A stretch of DNA of 64,000 bases from Mixophyes australis (Eukaryota > Chordata > Amphibia > Anura > Limnodynastidae). The stretch covers positions 105,950,778 to 106,014,777 of the forward strand of contig JAVHZZ010000010.1 in the NCBI GenBank assembly GCA_036250195.1. The letters run 5' to 3'. The notes beneath the pieces were generated by a model that saw only the letters and a list, made by a program, of their open reading frames with translations, had not been told where the DNA came from and did no database searches. The position numbers and the translations under genes are program-made. How positions within the stretch are numbered: the stretch's first letter is position 1; every line of letters begins with the position of its first letter. Of the stretch, positions 12,037 through 23,530 are shown piece after piece.

Positions 12037-13036
12037 GATATACATCTATATATTGCACATTGTGTCTGTACTGTGAGATCAGGTGATAACACACAGATCC
12101 CCACGGACAGACACTCTTACACTCACACTTTCTTTACAAGTCTCTAATAGTCTTCACCTTATCAAGTACATCCATTTATTTTATAGAGAAAGAGAAAAGA
12201 AGAAGAGAGAAAACAGACCTCGATTCTACAGGTTTCCTGAATTTATTTGATTAAATTAAATATTAAATAATATATTTTAGCTCTGAAATTCCAGCACACA
12301 CAACAATGGTTCCCACAGACGCTGCACAGTCTTACTGAAGGGTTAAATATATGCACAAAATGTCATGTCAGACATAATTATGCGTCTCCCATCTCTCTGC
12401 GCCTTGTCTCATAACAGTTATTTTCCTAATAGGATTTTAATTTTGTTATTGGATTGCTTTTCAAACCCTAATGTTGTAAAGTGTGTTTTGCTTTCAGAGT
12501 GGTTTGCAATAACCAGTGATCAGTAGGGAGGAGTAAGGGGGCTGGGAGCCGTGGGATAGGGGTTTGTTAGACATAATATATTTATAAAAAAATATTATTG
12601 TACTGGGGGGTAAAAAAAACTGGCTCTTTTTTCAGGTGTGTTATCAGGAACCAACTAATGTCCTGAAGAGTCAGTCTGTATGTACCCAAAAACCAGGCTC
12701 CACCCTCACATAAGTTGTATTAAACGTGTTCTATGTTATTCATCTGTAGAACTGGACTTGATAGTCGACAATAAAAGTATCACATATAGCACATGTATCG
12801 CAAGGTCATATATCACACATAGAAAGCGGTAGTATATTGACTCTAGTCATTTAAGTCTGTTCAGTGCAGTAGCAGCTGAATGAGGGGCTTTAATGAAACC
12901 CCAAAATCCCAAATCTGCTCTTCTGCTTCTACGGGCCTGTAGAAGCACCAGCGCTCTTGGCTACGTCACTGTGTCTGATTTACGCAAAAGATACGCTGGT
13001 CAACAGGCGGACCTGGAGATGCGGCATACTCTAAAC
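12037..13036. other. Mostly single-copy DNA, no gene recognised
   Basis: After a short continuation of minisatellite-like text the sequence is unremarkable. 13029-13036 is the left octamer duplication of the next hAT element. Confidence 0.5.
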
Positions 13037-13716
13037 CAGGGTTGTCCAACACGCAGCCCGCGGGCCGCATGCGGCCCAGCATGCCTGTAATTGTGGCCTA
13101 GCAGGAGTTTTGGAGTTTTGGTTGTGGCAAGGGGGCAGCGCTGTTAATGAAAAAAAAATCCTGCAAAAAAAGAAAAAGATAGGAAAATACTTTCCTTGTG
13201 GTCACGCGGTCCCTCCCTGGTCTCCTCCTCCGTGCGGCGCTCGCAGTGAATGTCGGGCGTGACGTCATCACGTCCGACATCCATTGCGGAGCGCAGCACA
13301 TAGGAGTCACCCGCGTGAACTATCAGCAGCAGTGAAACAGAAAAAATAAGAGAAGAGGATCAGAGAACAAGCCGATTAAAAGGTAAGTTAAGGGTTTTTT
13401 TTTTTATTATTTCAAGGGACGCTGACCAGTGCATAAACTCACCTGGTCCTGGAGCATCACGGACCTTATCTTCCTGTCTTAATGACTGCTGTATTGAAGC
13501 CCTTCATAAAATGTTGTAACAATATCACTTGATGTTTGACAGCAGCCATTAGCAGGTCATTGGAGCACTGAGCAACAACAAAGAGCATTAGCAATGTTTT
13601 CTATGTTTTTTTTGGATGATCAGCTATCATTAGTGCTAGTGTATTTTATGTGCGGCCCAAAACAACTTGTCGCCTTCCAATGTGGCCCAGGGAAGCTAAA
13701 AGGTTGGACACCCCTG
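13037..13716. mobile_element. Non-autonomous hAT element (680 bp) with perfect 8-bp TSD
   Basis: Begins cagggttgtccaac and ends gttggacacccctg. Sub-terminal text includes gcgggccgcatgcggccc on the left and caatgtggcccagggaagc on the right, a style known from Charlie/SPIN-like hAT families. The octamer ctctaaac flanks both sides (13029-13036 and 13717-13724). The interior is GC-rich near 13200-13310 and has no transposase. Confidence 0.93.
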
Positions 13717-14035
13717 CTCTAAACAGTACATTGGGGGGGGTTGTGCGCAGTAAAACAAAATGTTTGTACCACACTCTAAACAGGGCCCAAAAAGTGAAAA
13801 ACAAATTGCCACAAACATTAGCGATTCCACCAGTAAAGTAATATCTATTAAATAGATTGAAGCGATTGAAGTACATGATATGAGACTCAGAGCAAACTTT
13901 TAACACATTTGTAATTTTCAAATACATCTATATATTTCCCTTGTTTGCCTGAGATAGGAAGAGCTCACTCGTCTGTCTTTTCTATGCATTCAAGAAGCAG
14001 GATCCTCCCATATTCATTACAATGCCCATTGTGGT

Positions 14036-14239
14036 GCAGCACGGTGGCTTAGTGGTTAGCACTTCTGCCTCACAGCACTGGGGTCATGGGTTCAATTCCC
14101 GACCATGGCCTTATCTGTGTGGAGTTTGTATGTTCTCCCCGTGCTTGCATGGGTTTCCTCCGGGTGCTCCGGTTTTCTCCCACACTCCAAAAACATACTG
14201 GTAGGTTAATTGGCTGTTATCAAAATTGACCTTAGTCTC

Positions 14240-14270
<31 letters not shown>

Positions 14271-14379
14271 TAGGGAATTTAGACTGTAAGCTCCAATGGG
14301 GCAGGGACTGATGTGAGTGAGTTCTCTGTACAGCGCTGCGGAATTAGTGGCGCTATATAAATAAATGATGATGATGATT
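14036..14379 (+). mobile_element. V-domain SINE, full length
   Basis: A-box-like tggcttagtgg at 14045-14055 and B-box-like ggttcaattcc at 14089-14099 show a tRNA-derived Pol III head. The V-domain follows (tttcctccgggtgctccg, then cctaccagtatg in inverse sense), then a (TG)n tract at about 14237-14265, and the tail tggcgctatataaataaatg with (GATGAT)n. The best-preserved plus-strand copy in the window together with the one at 20.2 kb. Confidence 0.95.
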
Positions 14380-15034
14380 AAAAAAATTAATGTAGACTTA
14401 CTACAATGTGAAAATCTGTGGAAAGCATCAGCAATGCTTCAATACAACATATGGACACTGTCAGAAATTATTTTAGATAAAGTTTATTATGAAATCTATT
14501 GCAGCTACATTGCTTTCCTTCCATTCTGAATATACTGTGCTCAGGCAAAACCTAAGTTACATTATAAAACTAATGCATTCAAAAATATGCTGTGAATTTC
14601 ACAATGCCATAGAGAGAAAAAATGCTTAAACAATGACTTGTATTTAAATCCGCAGTCACAAATGTTTAGCGATCGGTAAACTGTTGACTCCAACAATCCC
14701 TTCACGCAGCTCAGACACTGGAAATGAATAGACAGCAATATACAGTATTATAATGAACAGTTGTTTCCTAGTCGTTAGCACCAGGAATTAGGAAGAAAAA
14801 TTATGCATGAATGACTCGCATGAAATGTAAAACATTGCAAACATCTGTTGATTCATCATAAAGACACATTGTTCAATTTGTAAAGATTAATTCACTCTTT
14901 TATGAAGGAACTTCTAGTTATCACAGATATATTGTTACATTGTACTGTAACTGCAATGGGGCTGTTAAACATGGCTTATTATCGGAAGACAAAATGTGAT
15001 GGGACAGTATATAGTGTAGAATGTTGTGTCCCAA
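14380..15034. other. Single-copy AT-rich DNA
   Basis: No recognisable coding or repeat signal between the two SINEs. Confidence 0.5.
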
Positions 15035-15376
15035 TCATCATCATCACCATTTATTTATATAGCGCCACTGATTCCTTAGCGCTGTACAGAGAACTCACTC
15101 ACATCAGTCGCTGCCCCATCGGAGCTTACAGTCTAAATTCCCTAACACACACAGACAGACAGAGAGAGAGAGAGATTAGGGTCAATTTTGATAGCAGCCA
15201 ATTAACCTACCAGTATGTTTTTGGAGTGTGGGAGGAAACCGGAGCACCTGGAGGAAACCCACGCAAACACAGGGAGAACATACAAACTCCACACAGATAA
15301 GGCCATGATCGGGAATTGAACTCATGACACCAGCGCTGTGAGGCAGAAGTGCTAACCACTGAGCCACTGTGCTGCC
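15035..15376 (-). mobile_element. V-domain SINE, full length
   Basis: Minus-strand copy: plus-strand text starts with the tail as atcatcatcatcaccattta, then agcgccactgattcc, the (AC/AG)n stretch, the V-domain ggaggaaaccggagcacc and the head ending ctaaccactgagccactgtg. Oriented opposite to the SINE about 0.65 kb upstream. Confidence 0.94.
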
Positions 15377-16890
15377 CATTGTCTAATATCCATTGTCCGG
15401 ATGAGGTGGGTCTTCCAAGTGCACCCATCACCAACACAAGGTGGTGCCGAATTTGTGGGTCAAAAAACATTCAGGAGAAGCCTCTGTAGCAGCAGTTGGC
15501 AAAACATTATTGTGTAAATTTAAATCGAAAAAATATGGTTACACAGCCGCCTTGTTGATACTGGTCTAAAGCAGTAAGAGTTATCTTACCACTGTGCCCG
15601 GCCAGTCCCAGTAGGTGTGAACATGCGCGAGTTATATTATATTATTTTCCTCGGATCACTTCAATATTTACAATACATTTTATTATTAACTTAAGATAAC
15701 TCTTCAGATCAACTCGCTTTCTTTTAGTTCACACATGCTATGTTAATTAATAATTAAATAAGAGGTGAACTGATTGGAACATAGGGGCTTAAATAGTGGA
15801 AGGAACCGAGTTAAAGGTTAAACACTAGAAATTGCTAGTTCTGCGGAGAAACGCGTCGAACACATTTATTGGAAATTTTAACCACAGTCTGCATTTCCCA
15901 GTGAAACCATTTTCAATTGCTGATTTATTTGCTTCATATAGAAGACGGACAATACAATATTCCTGTTCTGGTGGGTGTTAAATTCACATGAATGGGGGGA
16001 GCGTAGGCACCGTTCTGCTGCATTACAGGCTAAGTATCCATTGCTTTTAGACTGAACATTGGGAATCAGTTTCTAAACCGTTCCTTCACGTCTTTGTAAT
16101 ATTGTTCACAAGAATATGTTCCTAATTACTGAGCGCTGAACTGCATTACACTGGTTGCACTGTCAAGAGACTGTGGGGTAAATTTAATCTTCTACTGCAC
16201 CTCCCAACTTCTACAGCTCATTCCCTTCATTCCTTCTCTTACTCCTCTAATCTTTCATCTATCACTGCCTCCACTTCTCCTTCTATACCTTTCATCACCC
16301 ACCTGCACTGCGTCACTACCTTCATTCCTTCTCCTGGAAATATCATCACCCACCTGTTATTGCCTATATTCTCCTCCTATACATCCTAACATTGATTTAC
16401 CAGTCACTGTCTTACTCTTCCTATAACTTGCACCTTGTATGGTCCCTCTGTGACTGCATTCATTCCTCCTCTCATCATCCACCTGCCCCCATTCCTCATT
16501 AACCCTAAAACCCCCACACTGCAGGGTACATGGATCCACCATACACATCTCTTATGGGTAACATCTAAAACTGAACTGAATAAACAATTAAATGCAGATC
16601 AGTTATATGCAGAGAGGAGGGTTTGCATTGGGACATTTCACATACAAAATGTGAGTTAACATGACATTATCCAAGTGCGTCTGGATAATGTGGGCACTGT
16701 GTATATAAACAGACCTTCAAACTTTACACCCAACATCTATACTGTAAATGACAGGATTTCTCTATACCCAAATAATTCACTATATCACACAATACTTGAC
16801 ACTAACAAATATGAGATTTTTTTGTTGGGGTTTCTTAATTAGGCTGTGTATAAAACTCACTCTCATCTCCAAAAACAAACAAACAAACAA
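15377..16890. other. No gene recognised; holds one GAAACGCGTC motif
   Basis: The motif GAAACGCGTC lies at 15848-15857, preceded by a small hairpin actagaaattgctagt (15824-15839) and, further up, gattggaacataggggctta. The same order (gattgga, then taaa-rich text, then GAAACGCGT) occurs at 37.46-37.56 kb. A (CAAA)n microsatellite sits at about 16868-16902. The rest is undistinguished. Confidence 0.45.
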
Positions 16891-16904
16891 ACAAAAAAAA
16901 AGAT

Positions 16905-17320
16905 GCCAGGAGGTTTAATTTGAGATTTAATTAGGAATGCGGTGTGCCTCTATACTAATTAGCACCCAATTCATCATTTCCCGACACAACGCTAAATGCC
17001 ATTGTTTAACCGAGTACATGGATTTAAGAGATACACACAATTCTATTCTAGCTTAATCCCCTATAAATAAATACATTAAGTGGAACAGTAGCAGCCCTTG
17101 TTTTTATTCCGCAGGAGTATTTTTTATCAGAAAAGACCAGTTTTGTTTGGAGAGGCCGATTATTCCCAGTCTGATAACCAGACTGCACAATGCCGACAAA
17201 CCGCACACTAATCAGAGATTTGTGTCAGTTCCGTCAACAAGTTTGAAAGAGTGACTGTCATCCCAGAGATAAAACCAGAAAACACCTGCGGAGAGACGTG
17301 TGTCCCCCACCCACCTCCAC
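16905..17320. promoter_or_regulatory. Candidate conserved non-coding element
   Basis: Single-copy text with clustered homeodomain-like words: gagatttaattaggaatgcg, atactaattagcacccaatt and, further on, gtctgataaccagac and cacactaatcagag. No open frame of interest. Regulatory function is inference from motif clustering only. Confidence 0.25.
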
Positions 17321-17879
17321 GATTTATGGCCGTGGAAACACTTCCTGTCCCAGAACTTTCCATATTGAAGTTTATTGTCCTACATTGTTTTTTTTGGGCA
17401 TCTAGGGAAAAATAGATTGCTTTCATTTATATTATTCTTGCCGACTGTGGAGTGAAACTGCACAATAATCCGGTAGCAACAACAGCTTTAGTGACTGCGC
17501 GATCTATGCCAGCCCATCTTGGCTTACAGCTGGTAGTTGGCCAACAATTCTATCATCTCCTGGTCCACAACTAGCTGTCTTCCAGCCGCTAACCAGAGCC
17601 AGCAGGCAGGAAACCTGGGAGCGTGCTGTGGGATTGTAGAGAATTAGGAAACATCAGATTTTATCAGACACCAAGCAGCGGATTAGTGGAAAGGTGAAAC
17701 ATTTGCAGAGAGATGGGTTTAGAGCGAGGCTCGTGGCGGCAGAGGGGTGAATGTATGTAAACCGATACATGGAGTGCCCCCAAATCTGTGGTGTCATAAA
17801 ACTACAGGACCTCCCTCTCTATAAGCGTATTATTATATGTTAAGAAGGTTTATAAACCTGCCGGAAAACTCTCTGCTTG
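17321..17879. other. Single-copy DNA, no gene recognised
   Basis: Nothing recognisable beyond short ORFs. Confidence 0.45.
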
Positions 17880-17909
17880 ATACAACAACTTCATATAAAA
17901 TCAGCCTAC

Positions 17910-18110
17910 TCTCCCAGAACTTCCAGGAGAGTTCCCGAATTTCAGGGAGTGTTCCCGGACGAGAAGGCATACTCCGGGCCCTAGTGTAGGTGGGGCCTAG
18001 TGACGTGAGACGCGTTATTAAACCCCGCCTCCCGCTGTGTAATGCCGTGAATTTCAGCATTTCATAGCAAGGCCAGGGAGTCAAGGAGACCCTTCCTGAA
18101 CTTGTCACCT
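17910..18110. mobile_element. Diverged hAT-like fragment related to the 18.4-kb element
   Basis: Text such as ctactctcccagaacttcc, ttcccgaatttcagggagtg and acgtgagacgcgttatt resembles the inner arms of the element at 18377-18622 (gaccgacccaaatttcggga, acgcgattcacag). Boundaries are unclear and no duplication can be defined. Confidence 0.45.
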
Positions 18111-18376
18111 GACAGGCATGTATAAAAGAGCAGCTACGCTAATGGTTTAAGGAGTGCCAGCTGGAGGGGACAAGGCACAATCAGCCAATCAGCAGCAGCC
18201 AGTTGCTGGCAATCATCATCCATATTGTATATAATTACACTAGTGCTCCAGAAGGCATCCTCCTGATGGGTATATCTGCGTCTGCATCCAGGTCTACTTC
18301 ACTCGCAATTACGGGGGACATGCCCTGACTGTTCGATCTACGATTGACCATCCCTCCCCCATCATCCACTCTAGTC

Positions 18377-18622
18377 CATACTTGCCTACTTTCGGCAAGT
18401 GTAGTCCGGGAGAGGGGCGGCCAAACTCGTCATTTTGGCCCCGCCCCCCAAGACGGAAATGCTTTTTGTCGCAGGGCCAAAATGACGCGATTCACAGAGA
18501 ATCGCGTTATTTTGGCCAGGCAATTGTGGGATGCAGGAGTCTTGCCTGATCTCCTGGGAGTCTGTGAGACCGACCCAAATTTCGGGAGTCTCTCCGACAT
18601 TACAGGAGAGTTGGCAACTACG
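18377..18622. mobile_element. Short hAT-type MITE (246 bp) with 8-bp TSD
   Basis: Starts catacttgcctactttc and ends gagttggcaactacg, imperfect inverted ends. The octamer ctctagtc flanks both sides (18369-18376 and 18623-18630). The interior has mirrored words ccaaactcgtcattttggcc and cgcgttattttggccagg. No coding capacity. Confidence 0.9.
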
Positions 18623-18762
18623 CTCTAGTCCCAAGACGCGACAATCTCTGCATAAGAGACTGTGCAATTGTATTTTTGATGCTCAGCACGGAAACGCGTA
18701 TTTTACACCAAAACACAGACGTACACCAACTCTAGTTGAATCACCATATATATATAGAATCC

Positions 18763-18907
18763 ATAGATTGTAAGCTTGCGAGCAGGGCACTCTCACCTCT
18801 TTGTCTGTTTCACCCAGTTTGTTTATTAGTTTATTGTGTTTGTCCCCAATTGTAAAGCGCTACGGAATATGTTGGCGCTATATAAATAAATGATGATGAT
18901 GATGATA
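18763..18907 (+). mobile_element. L2-type LINE 3' tail
   Basis: Runs from atagattgtaagcttgcgag through caattgtaaagcgctacgga to gcgctatataaataaatgat plus (GAT)n. This is the same 3' end as the L2 remnant at 29.8-29.98 kb. Flanking text tagaatcc occurs on both sides and may be the target duplication. Confidence 0.88.
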
Positions 18908-19041
18908 GAATCCCCATATATATATATATATTAAATAAGCATCACTATAATTGCCACTAGTGCATTCACATATACAAAAAGCTCCTCGCCCCAACCTATG
19001 TTTTGTCAAGGACATATGCATATGAATGGGAGAAGATCGGT

Positions 19042-19066
19042 GGGGGGGGGGGGGGGGGGGGGGGGG
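19042..19066. repeat. G homopolymer, 25 bases
   Basis: An uninterrupted run of G directly abuts, and merges with, the GGGGG terminus of the hairpin element that follows. It may be a slippage expansion seeded by the element end. Confidence 0.9.
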
Positions 19067-19251
19067 TAAATGTATTAACATGCGGGTTCTTCAACACCCG
19101 TGAGTTCAGCGTCTTCGGCGATTAAATTTAAAGCGCCGCTGCCTTGTAAAGGGAAGTTTTCCTTTACAATGCAACGTCGCTTTAAATATAATCGCGGAAG
19201 ACGCTGAACTCACGGGTGTTGAAGAACCCGCATGTTAATACATTTACCCCC
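19062..19251. mobile_element. 190-bp near-perfect hairpin MITE
   Basis: Arms of about 95 bp face each other. The outer 55 bp look identical in inverse sense (gggggtaaatgtattaacat on the left; its complement ends the element). The inner arms carry a handful of mismatches around aaatttaaagcgccgctgcc. No flanking duplication can be read because the left side merges with a G-run. Termini match those of the hairpins at 56759 and 62025. Confidence 0.92.
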
Positions 19252-20214
19252 AGGTCTACTTACAGCAACCAAATCCTTATTATAATCCGCCACAAGCTCT
19301 ACAGTGTAGATCCTTGTTACCACTAAACTGACCAATCTGGAAATGAAAGTGTTAAAAATGTAAATTGTTGGAAAAAAATAAAATCTGTAGATTGTCCGTC
19401 CGTGTTCTCCTCATTACATGAACCTTTTATCGCTCGTCTTTCTGGATGACTCAGTTTAGAGAAAACACCGGTGTAGATAGATCTGTAAAGCTGGGAGATA
19501 TTAATCTATGTCAGCAACACCCGGCATATGTGCTGTGATAGCACAGACTGCACATCAAGGTACCACCAAGGTTTATAATGACTTAATACTTCTCCCAGGC
19601 AATCTACATGGATTTTTTTTTAAGTACCAAACAAACGCACAGTACATCTTCTTTCTTGCTATATATGCAATTACCTGCATTGTATTCTAGATAAACTGAT
19701 AACTGCAGTGCAGAACTTTTGCCTTGTATCCGAGACACAGTTCTTAGTATCTGATCCTATTATCGACGTACAGACAACTGCACAGTATGACTTCTACCGA
19801 GTGCAATTCTCAGTACCCAGTAGCCGTTCTTGTTCTGTAAAGTTGTGAAACGTAAAATTTCTTACAAAATTTTAAACTAAACCCGATACCCCTATTTTTT
19901 TTATTGTCCCTTTATATCCTACAGTCTACTGTAAGTATTTTGAGATTGACTTATAATATTCAGGTTGCTGGGATCTCCCTAGCTTCTGTTAAGGTGTTAG
20001 TAAGTCTGCTCAGCTGGCCATTTTTTCATCTGTTCTATAATCCCTTCATCTCCTCTCAAAACCCTGTTATCAAGCTTATTCATATGTGCTAGTCCACTCA
20101 TAACACATGTCTGATCGTCATGTCACACTAAGACGTATCCTGTACTATAAATTGCACCTTATTGTGTAGTAAACATAAAACACGACCAGCAAGAGAAATT
20201 GTGTTATGACACAT
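19252..20214. other. Single-copy DNA, no gene recognised
   Basis: Only short ORFs; no repeat recognised. Confidence 0.5.
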
Positions 20215-20551
20215 GCACGGTGGCTCAGTGGTTAGTACTTCTGCCTCACAGCGCTGGGGTCATGAGTTCAATTCCCGACCATGGCCTTATCTGTGAGGAG
20301 TTTGTATGTTCTCCCCGTGTTTGCGTGTGTTTCCTCCGGGTGCTCCGGTTTCCTCCCACACTCCAAAAACATACTGGTAGGTTAAATGGCTGCTACCAAA
20401 TTGACCCTAGTCTGTCTGTCTGTGTCTGTGTGTATGTTCGGGAATATAGACTGTAAGCTCCAATGGGGCAGGGACTGATGTGAATGAGTTCTCTGTACAG
20501 CGCTGCGGAATCAGTGGCGCTATATAAATAAATGGTGCTGATGATTATGAT
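20215..20551 (+). mobile_element. V-domain SINE, full length
   Basis: Head gcacggtggctcagtggtta with B-box-like gagttcaattcccgacc, V-domain tttcctccgggtgctccgg, (TCTG)n stretch and tail ggcgctatataaataaatgg. Nearly intact. Confidence 0.95.
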
Positions 20552-21768
20552 GTTCTGTATCCCTCTCCCCCAGTGGACAAGCAGCTTTCTGTATTCTGTG
20601 TCTCGCCCCTAGCAGACGCTCAGCTACCCCTGTACAGCCCCCCCACTAGATCTCCACTCTCTCTGCATATATATCCCCCACCAGCCCACTAGACACGTTC
20701 ACGTTCACTATTCCTTGCACAAAGACAGCCAGCAGACTTCTCCAGCAAATCACTACATGCAGAGTACCTGCTCAGGCACACAGCACAGCGCGACCCCCTG
20801 CAGTACTCTCCACAGCCAGGAAAGTACTTGCTGGAGGAAATAACTGAGATAAGAAGATAAAAATAGCCAGGAATGATGGAAAGCTTGCAGCTGACAGATA
20901 GCTGAGAGGAGAGGAAATGAACGTATGAAAAAGATGCACACGGTAGAACAACTCCGCAGGCTGCCATTATTAACCCTACACGTGCTCATGGCCAAACAGC
21001 AGCTGCACTGAAGGTTCTCAGGCTGAATCGGCCACACACGGTTTGACCTCTAATAGGACTCGCTTCCAAGAGTAACCATAGAAAACAGGTAATAGGACGC
21101 AAATTTCCATCCGTCTACAATTAGTAATAATTAGGAGGTTCTGGAGGTTTACGCACCGTAAATGTAACTTTCATTTATAGGCTGTTTCCTGTGTAGCTGG
21201 GTGTAGGTGACACAGGTAACTTTAAGACAAGGCCGGGATAATCCAAAGAGCCTCATTGCTATGGCTGGCAGAATTTCTACAGATTTCAATAGACACATCT
21301 TCTCAAGCTCCTTTTAAGGTACATCTGGGTATACTTAGAGTTAGTGGCCCACAGGCAAGGTTATAGGCCTAATCAACAACTTACTGACGTAATAAGAAAA
21401 GGAGACGACTCTATGTTATTCTCGGTAAATATTTACTGTTGTTGCTTCTGTTTTAAACAAAATTAAAGTTTTTAGGGGTTGACAAAACCTAAAATGCATA
21501 ATTTATTTCATGTTACCCATTTAGTCCTTATATACAAAGGAGCTCATGGTCAGAAACCATCCATTGGTTATGGGGGTCTGAGATTCCTAGGATGGGAAAT
21601 ACAACTCGATAAGAGAGTGAACCCAAGAGGCAAGGACATGTACATACATTCATCACAGAAAGTTCCTCGATGAAGCATAACTCTCTACTGAATGCAGGAA
21701 TATCCTGAACCAACCGTTCTCCATCCACCACAAAGATGAGGTTACAGCTCCTAAAAGCCAGTGAAAAT
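20552..21768. other. Single-copy DNA, no gene recognised
   Basis: A GC-richer patch at 20560-21040 has overlapping short minus-strand ORFs, but none with a recognisable domain. Not called as an exon. Confidence 0.5.
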
Positions 21769-21886
21769 CTTACCTCGATGTCTGTCTGTATTACCCAGTA
21801 TTGTTTTATTATGGTGCTTGTTCACAATTGTAAAGCGCTACGGAATTTGCTTGCACCATAGAAATAAATGATGATGATTATGATGA
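21769..21886 (+). mobile_element. L2-type LINE 3' tail fragment
   Basis: Contains ttacccagtattgttttatt, caattgtaaagcgctacgga and a decayed end gcaccatagaaataaatgat. A shorter relative of the tails at 18.76 and 22.15 kb. Confidence 0.85.
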
Positions 21887-22149
21887 CAATGATCCTCAAC
21901 TATATTCAGACCCCAAAATATTGGTGTGGATAATGCTATATGTAATCAAGTGATGATTGAATAGACAGGCATATTCTTTTTATATTAATGAATGCAATTA
22001 AACAGACAAAATAATTACACTTGTGCAGAACAATCAATCAACCACTGCTTGAATTGATGTCTGCTCCATCCCTCCCTTAGATTAGATCATAATGCATTAT
22101 ATCGGACACTGGAATCAAACCCGTGTTACACTGATCCTCTAACTGCACT

Positions 22150-22305
22150 ACCATAGATTGTAAGCTTGCGAGCAAGGTTCTCTTACCTCTCTGTCTGTAT
22201 TTATTACCCAGTATTGTTATATTACTGTTTGTTCCCAATTGTAAAGTGCTACGGAATTTTCTGGCGCTATATAAATAAATGTTGATGATGTTGATGATGC
22301 ACTAT
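22150..22305 (+). mobile_element. L2-type LINE 3' tail
   Basis: Starts atagattgtaagcttgcgag, contains tattacccagtattgttata and ends ggcgctatataaataaatgt with (GATGTT/GAT)n. Confidence 0.88.
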
Positions 22306-22876
22306 CTTGTGAAAGAAAGGAGGAGAGAGTGGAAGGCAAATATATTGAAGTGTTCTTACAGGTGGCAATCCCCACCGACTAAGATTTTACACGAGGAAGC
22401 CTACTTAACAAGTATGGCATGTACCAATTTATTATGTTCTGTTATCATCATCTCAGGATATCATTGAAAAAGTGCTTTATTATATAAACAAAGCATTATT
22501 TCCAATGTTTAATAGTTTTTAAATATTATTTTTTTTACTTTTTTTATCCATTTGTTTTTTTGTAAAAATAAATAAGCTTCTCTTTTTATTAGTGGACCTG
22601 ATACTGACAGCCAAAAGCTAGGCTTCCGTTCCAGCGCGTAGACGCAAGCTGCCTAAATGGCTCATGTATGCACATATCCTTAGAGTCTAGCCCCGGCGGA
22701 GCAATGAGTTAACCCTTAACACTCAGGGCTAGTATCGCCAGGACAGTGGACTATAATTCATCTGCCCCAGTGATCCCGATACATTGCAGCGATAAGTGAT
22801 TTTTATCATCATCACCACGATAAATTCATTCTTGTCACCGCGTTTTGATAAAAAAAGAGAACTGTAATTGCAGTTA
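22306..22876. other. Single-copy DNA, no gene recognised
   Basis: AT-rich, poly-T-rich stretch near 22520-22560, then unremarkable sequence. Confidence 0.45.
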
Positions 22877-23530
22877 GGGGCATATTTAACAAATCACGGT
22901 AGTGCACTATTGTGCACTTACCGTGGAATTAAAGTCCCGATGTGCCCTCCGCAAATTTATTAAAGGTGCATCGCAGCAGATATCATGGATATCTGCTGCT
23001 TTGCACTCCTGATCAATTTTGCGAGCAGTCACCATTCAACAGAATGGTAAATGCTCTGGCCGCAATCTAACAAGTCCCGAAATTTATTTTTTTTCGGGAA
23101 CTTGTCTTGATAATGTACGCCAGCTTAGGCTGGCGTACATTATCAGAATTGAAGAAATCCACTGCTGTCAGCTCTGCTCCGAAGAGCAGAGCTGGACAGA
23201 GCATGTGTGGAGGGATCACATGATCCCTCCCTGTCATTCAGCGCTCTCTCTCTGCAACTATCGTTGCAGAGACAGAGTGGGGACTTTGTGCACATGTGCA
23301 CTGCACATGCGCAATTGAAGGAAGAAGAGGAACGAAGAGGAGATCCCGAGACAGCGCGTCCGAAGAGGGGGGTAAGTATGATTTTTTTCTATCACAGAAA
23401 CAGCAGTTTTTCGGAACTGCTGTTTTTGTGTTCCCTTTTTAATAAATTTGAGAAATAGTTCAATCCTTATCCTTGCGATAAGGATTGATAACTATTTCTC
23501 ACTTTTGCCGATTAATGATAAATGTGCCCC
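22877..23530 (+). mobile_element. GGGGCA-ended 654-bp element, copy B (complete)
   Basis: Ends ggggcatatttaacaaatc and gataaatgtgcccc. The interior is a chain of local palindromes: gcagcagatatcatggatat, acgccagcttaggctggcgt, gctctgctccgaagagcaga, ggagggatcacatgatccct and gcagtttttcggaactgc. The same order occurs inverted at 35706-36370. No transposase. Flanks are TTA and ATA, so a 3-bp duplication is possible but imperfect. Confidence 0.9.

Noticed and set aside
14036..14110. tRNA gene
   Set aside because: The A- and B-box text belongs to the head of a V-SINE present in many copies; no cloverleaf with a plausible anticodon arm is maintained.
15182..15470. Recurring short ORFs with VAQWLALLPHSAGVMSSIPDHG
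   Set aside because: The same peptide appears wherever a V-SINE is read on one strand (8.0, 15.3, 20.2 and 57.4 kb). It is translated SINE sequence, not a gene family.
18691..18700. GAAACGCGTA as a fourth hammerhead
   Set aside because: No CUGANGA-like box with a supporting stem is present upstream; it may be a chance match.
20689..21037. Overlapping minus-strand ORFs of 92 and 94 codons
   Set aside because: No recognisable domain in either frame; overlap of two unrelated frames argues for chance.
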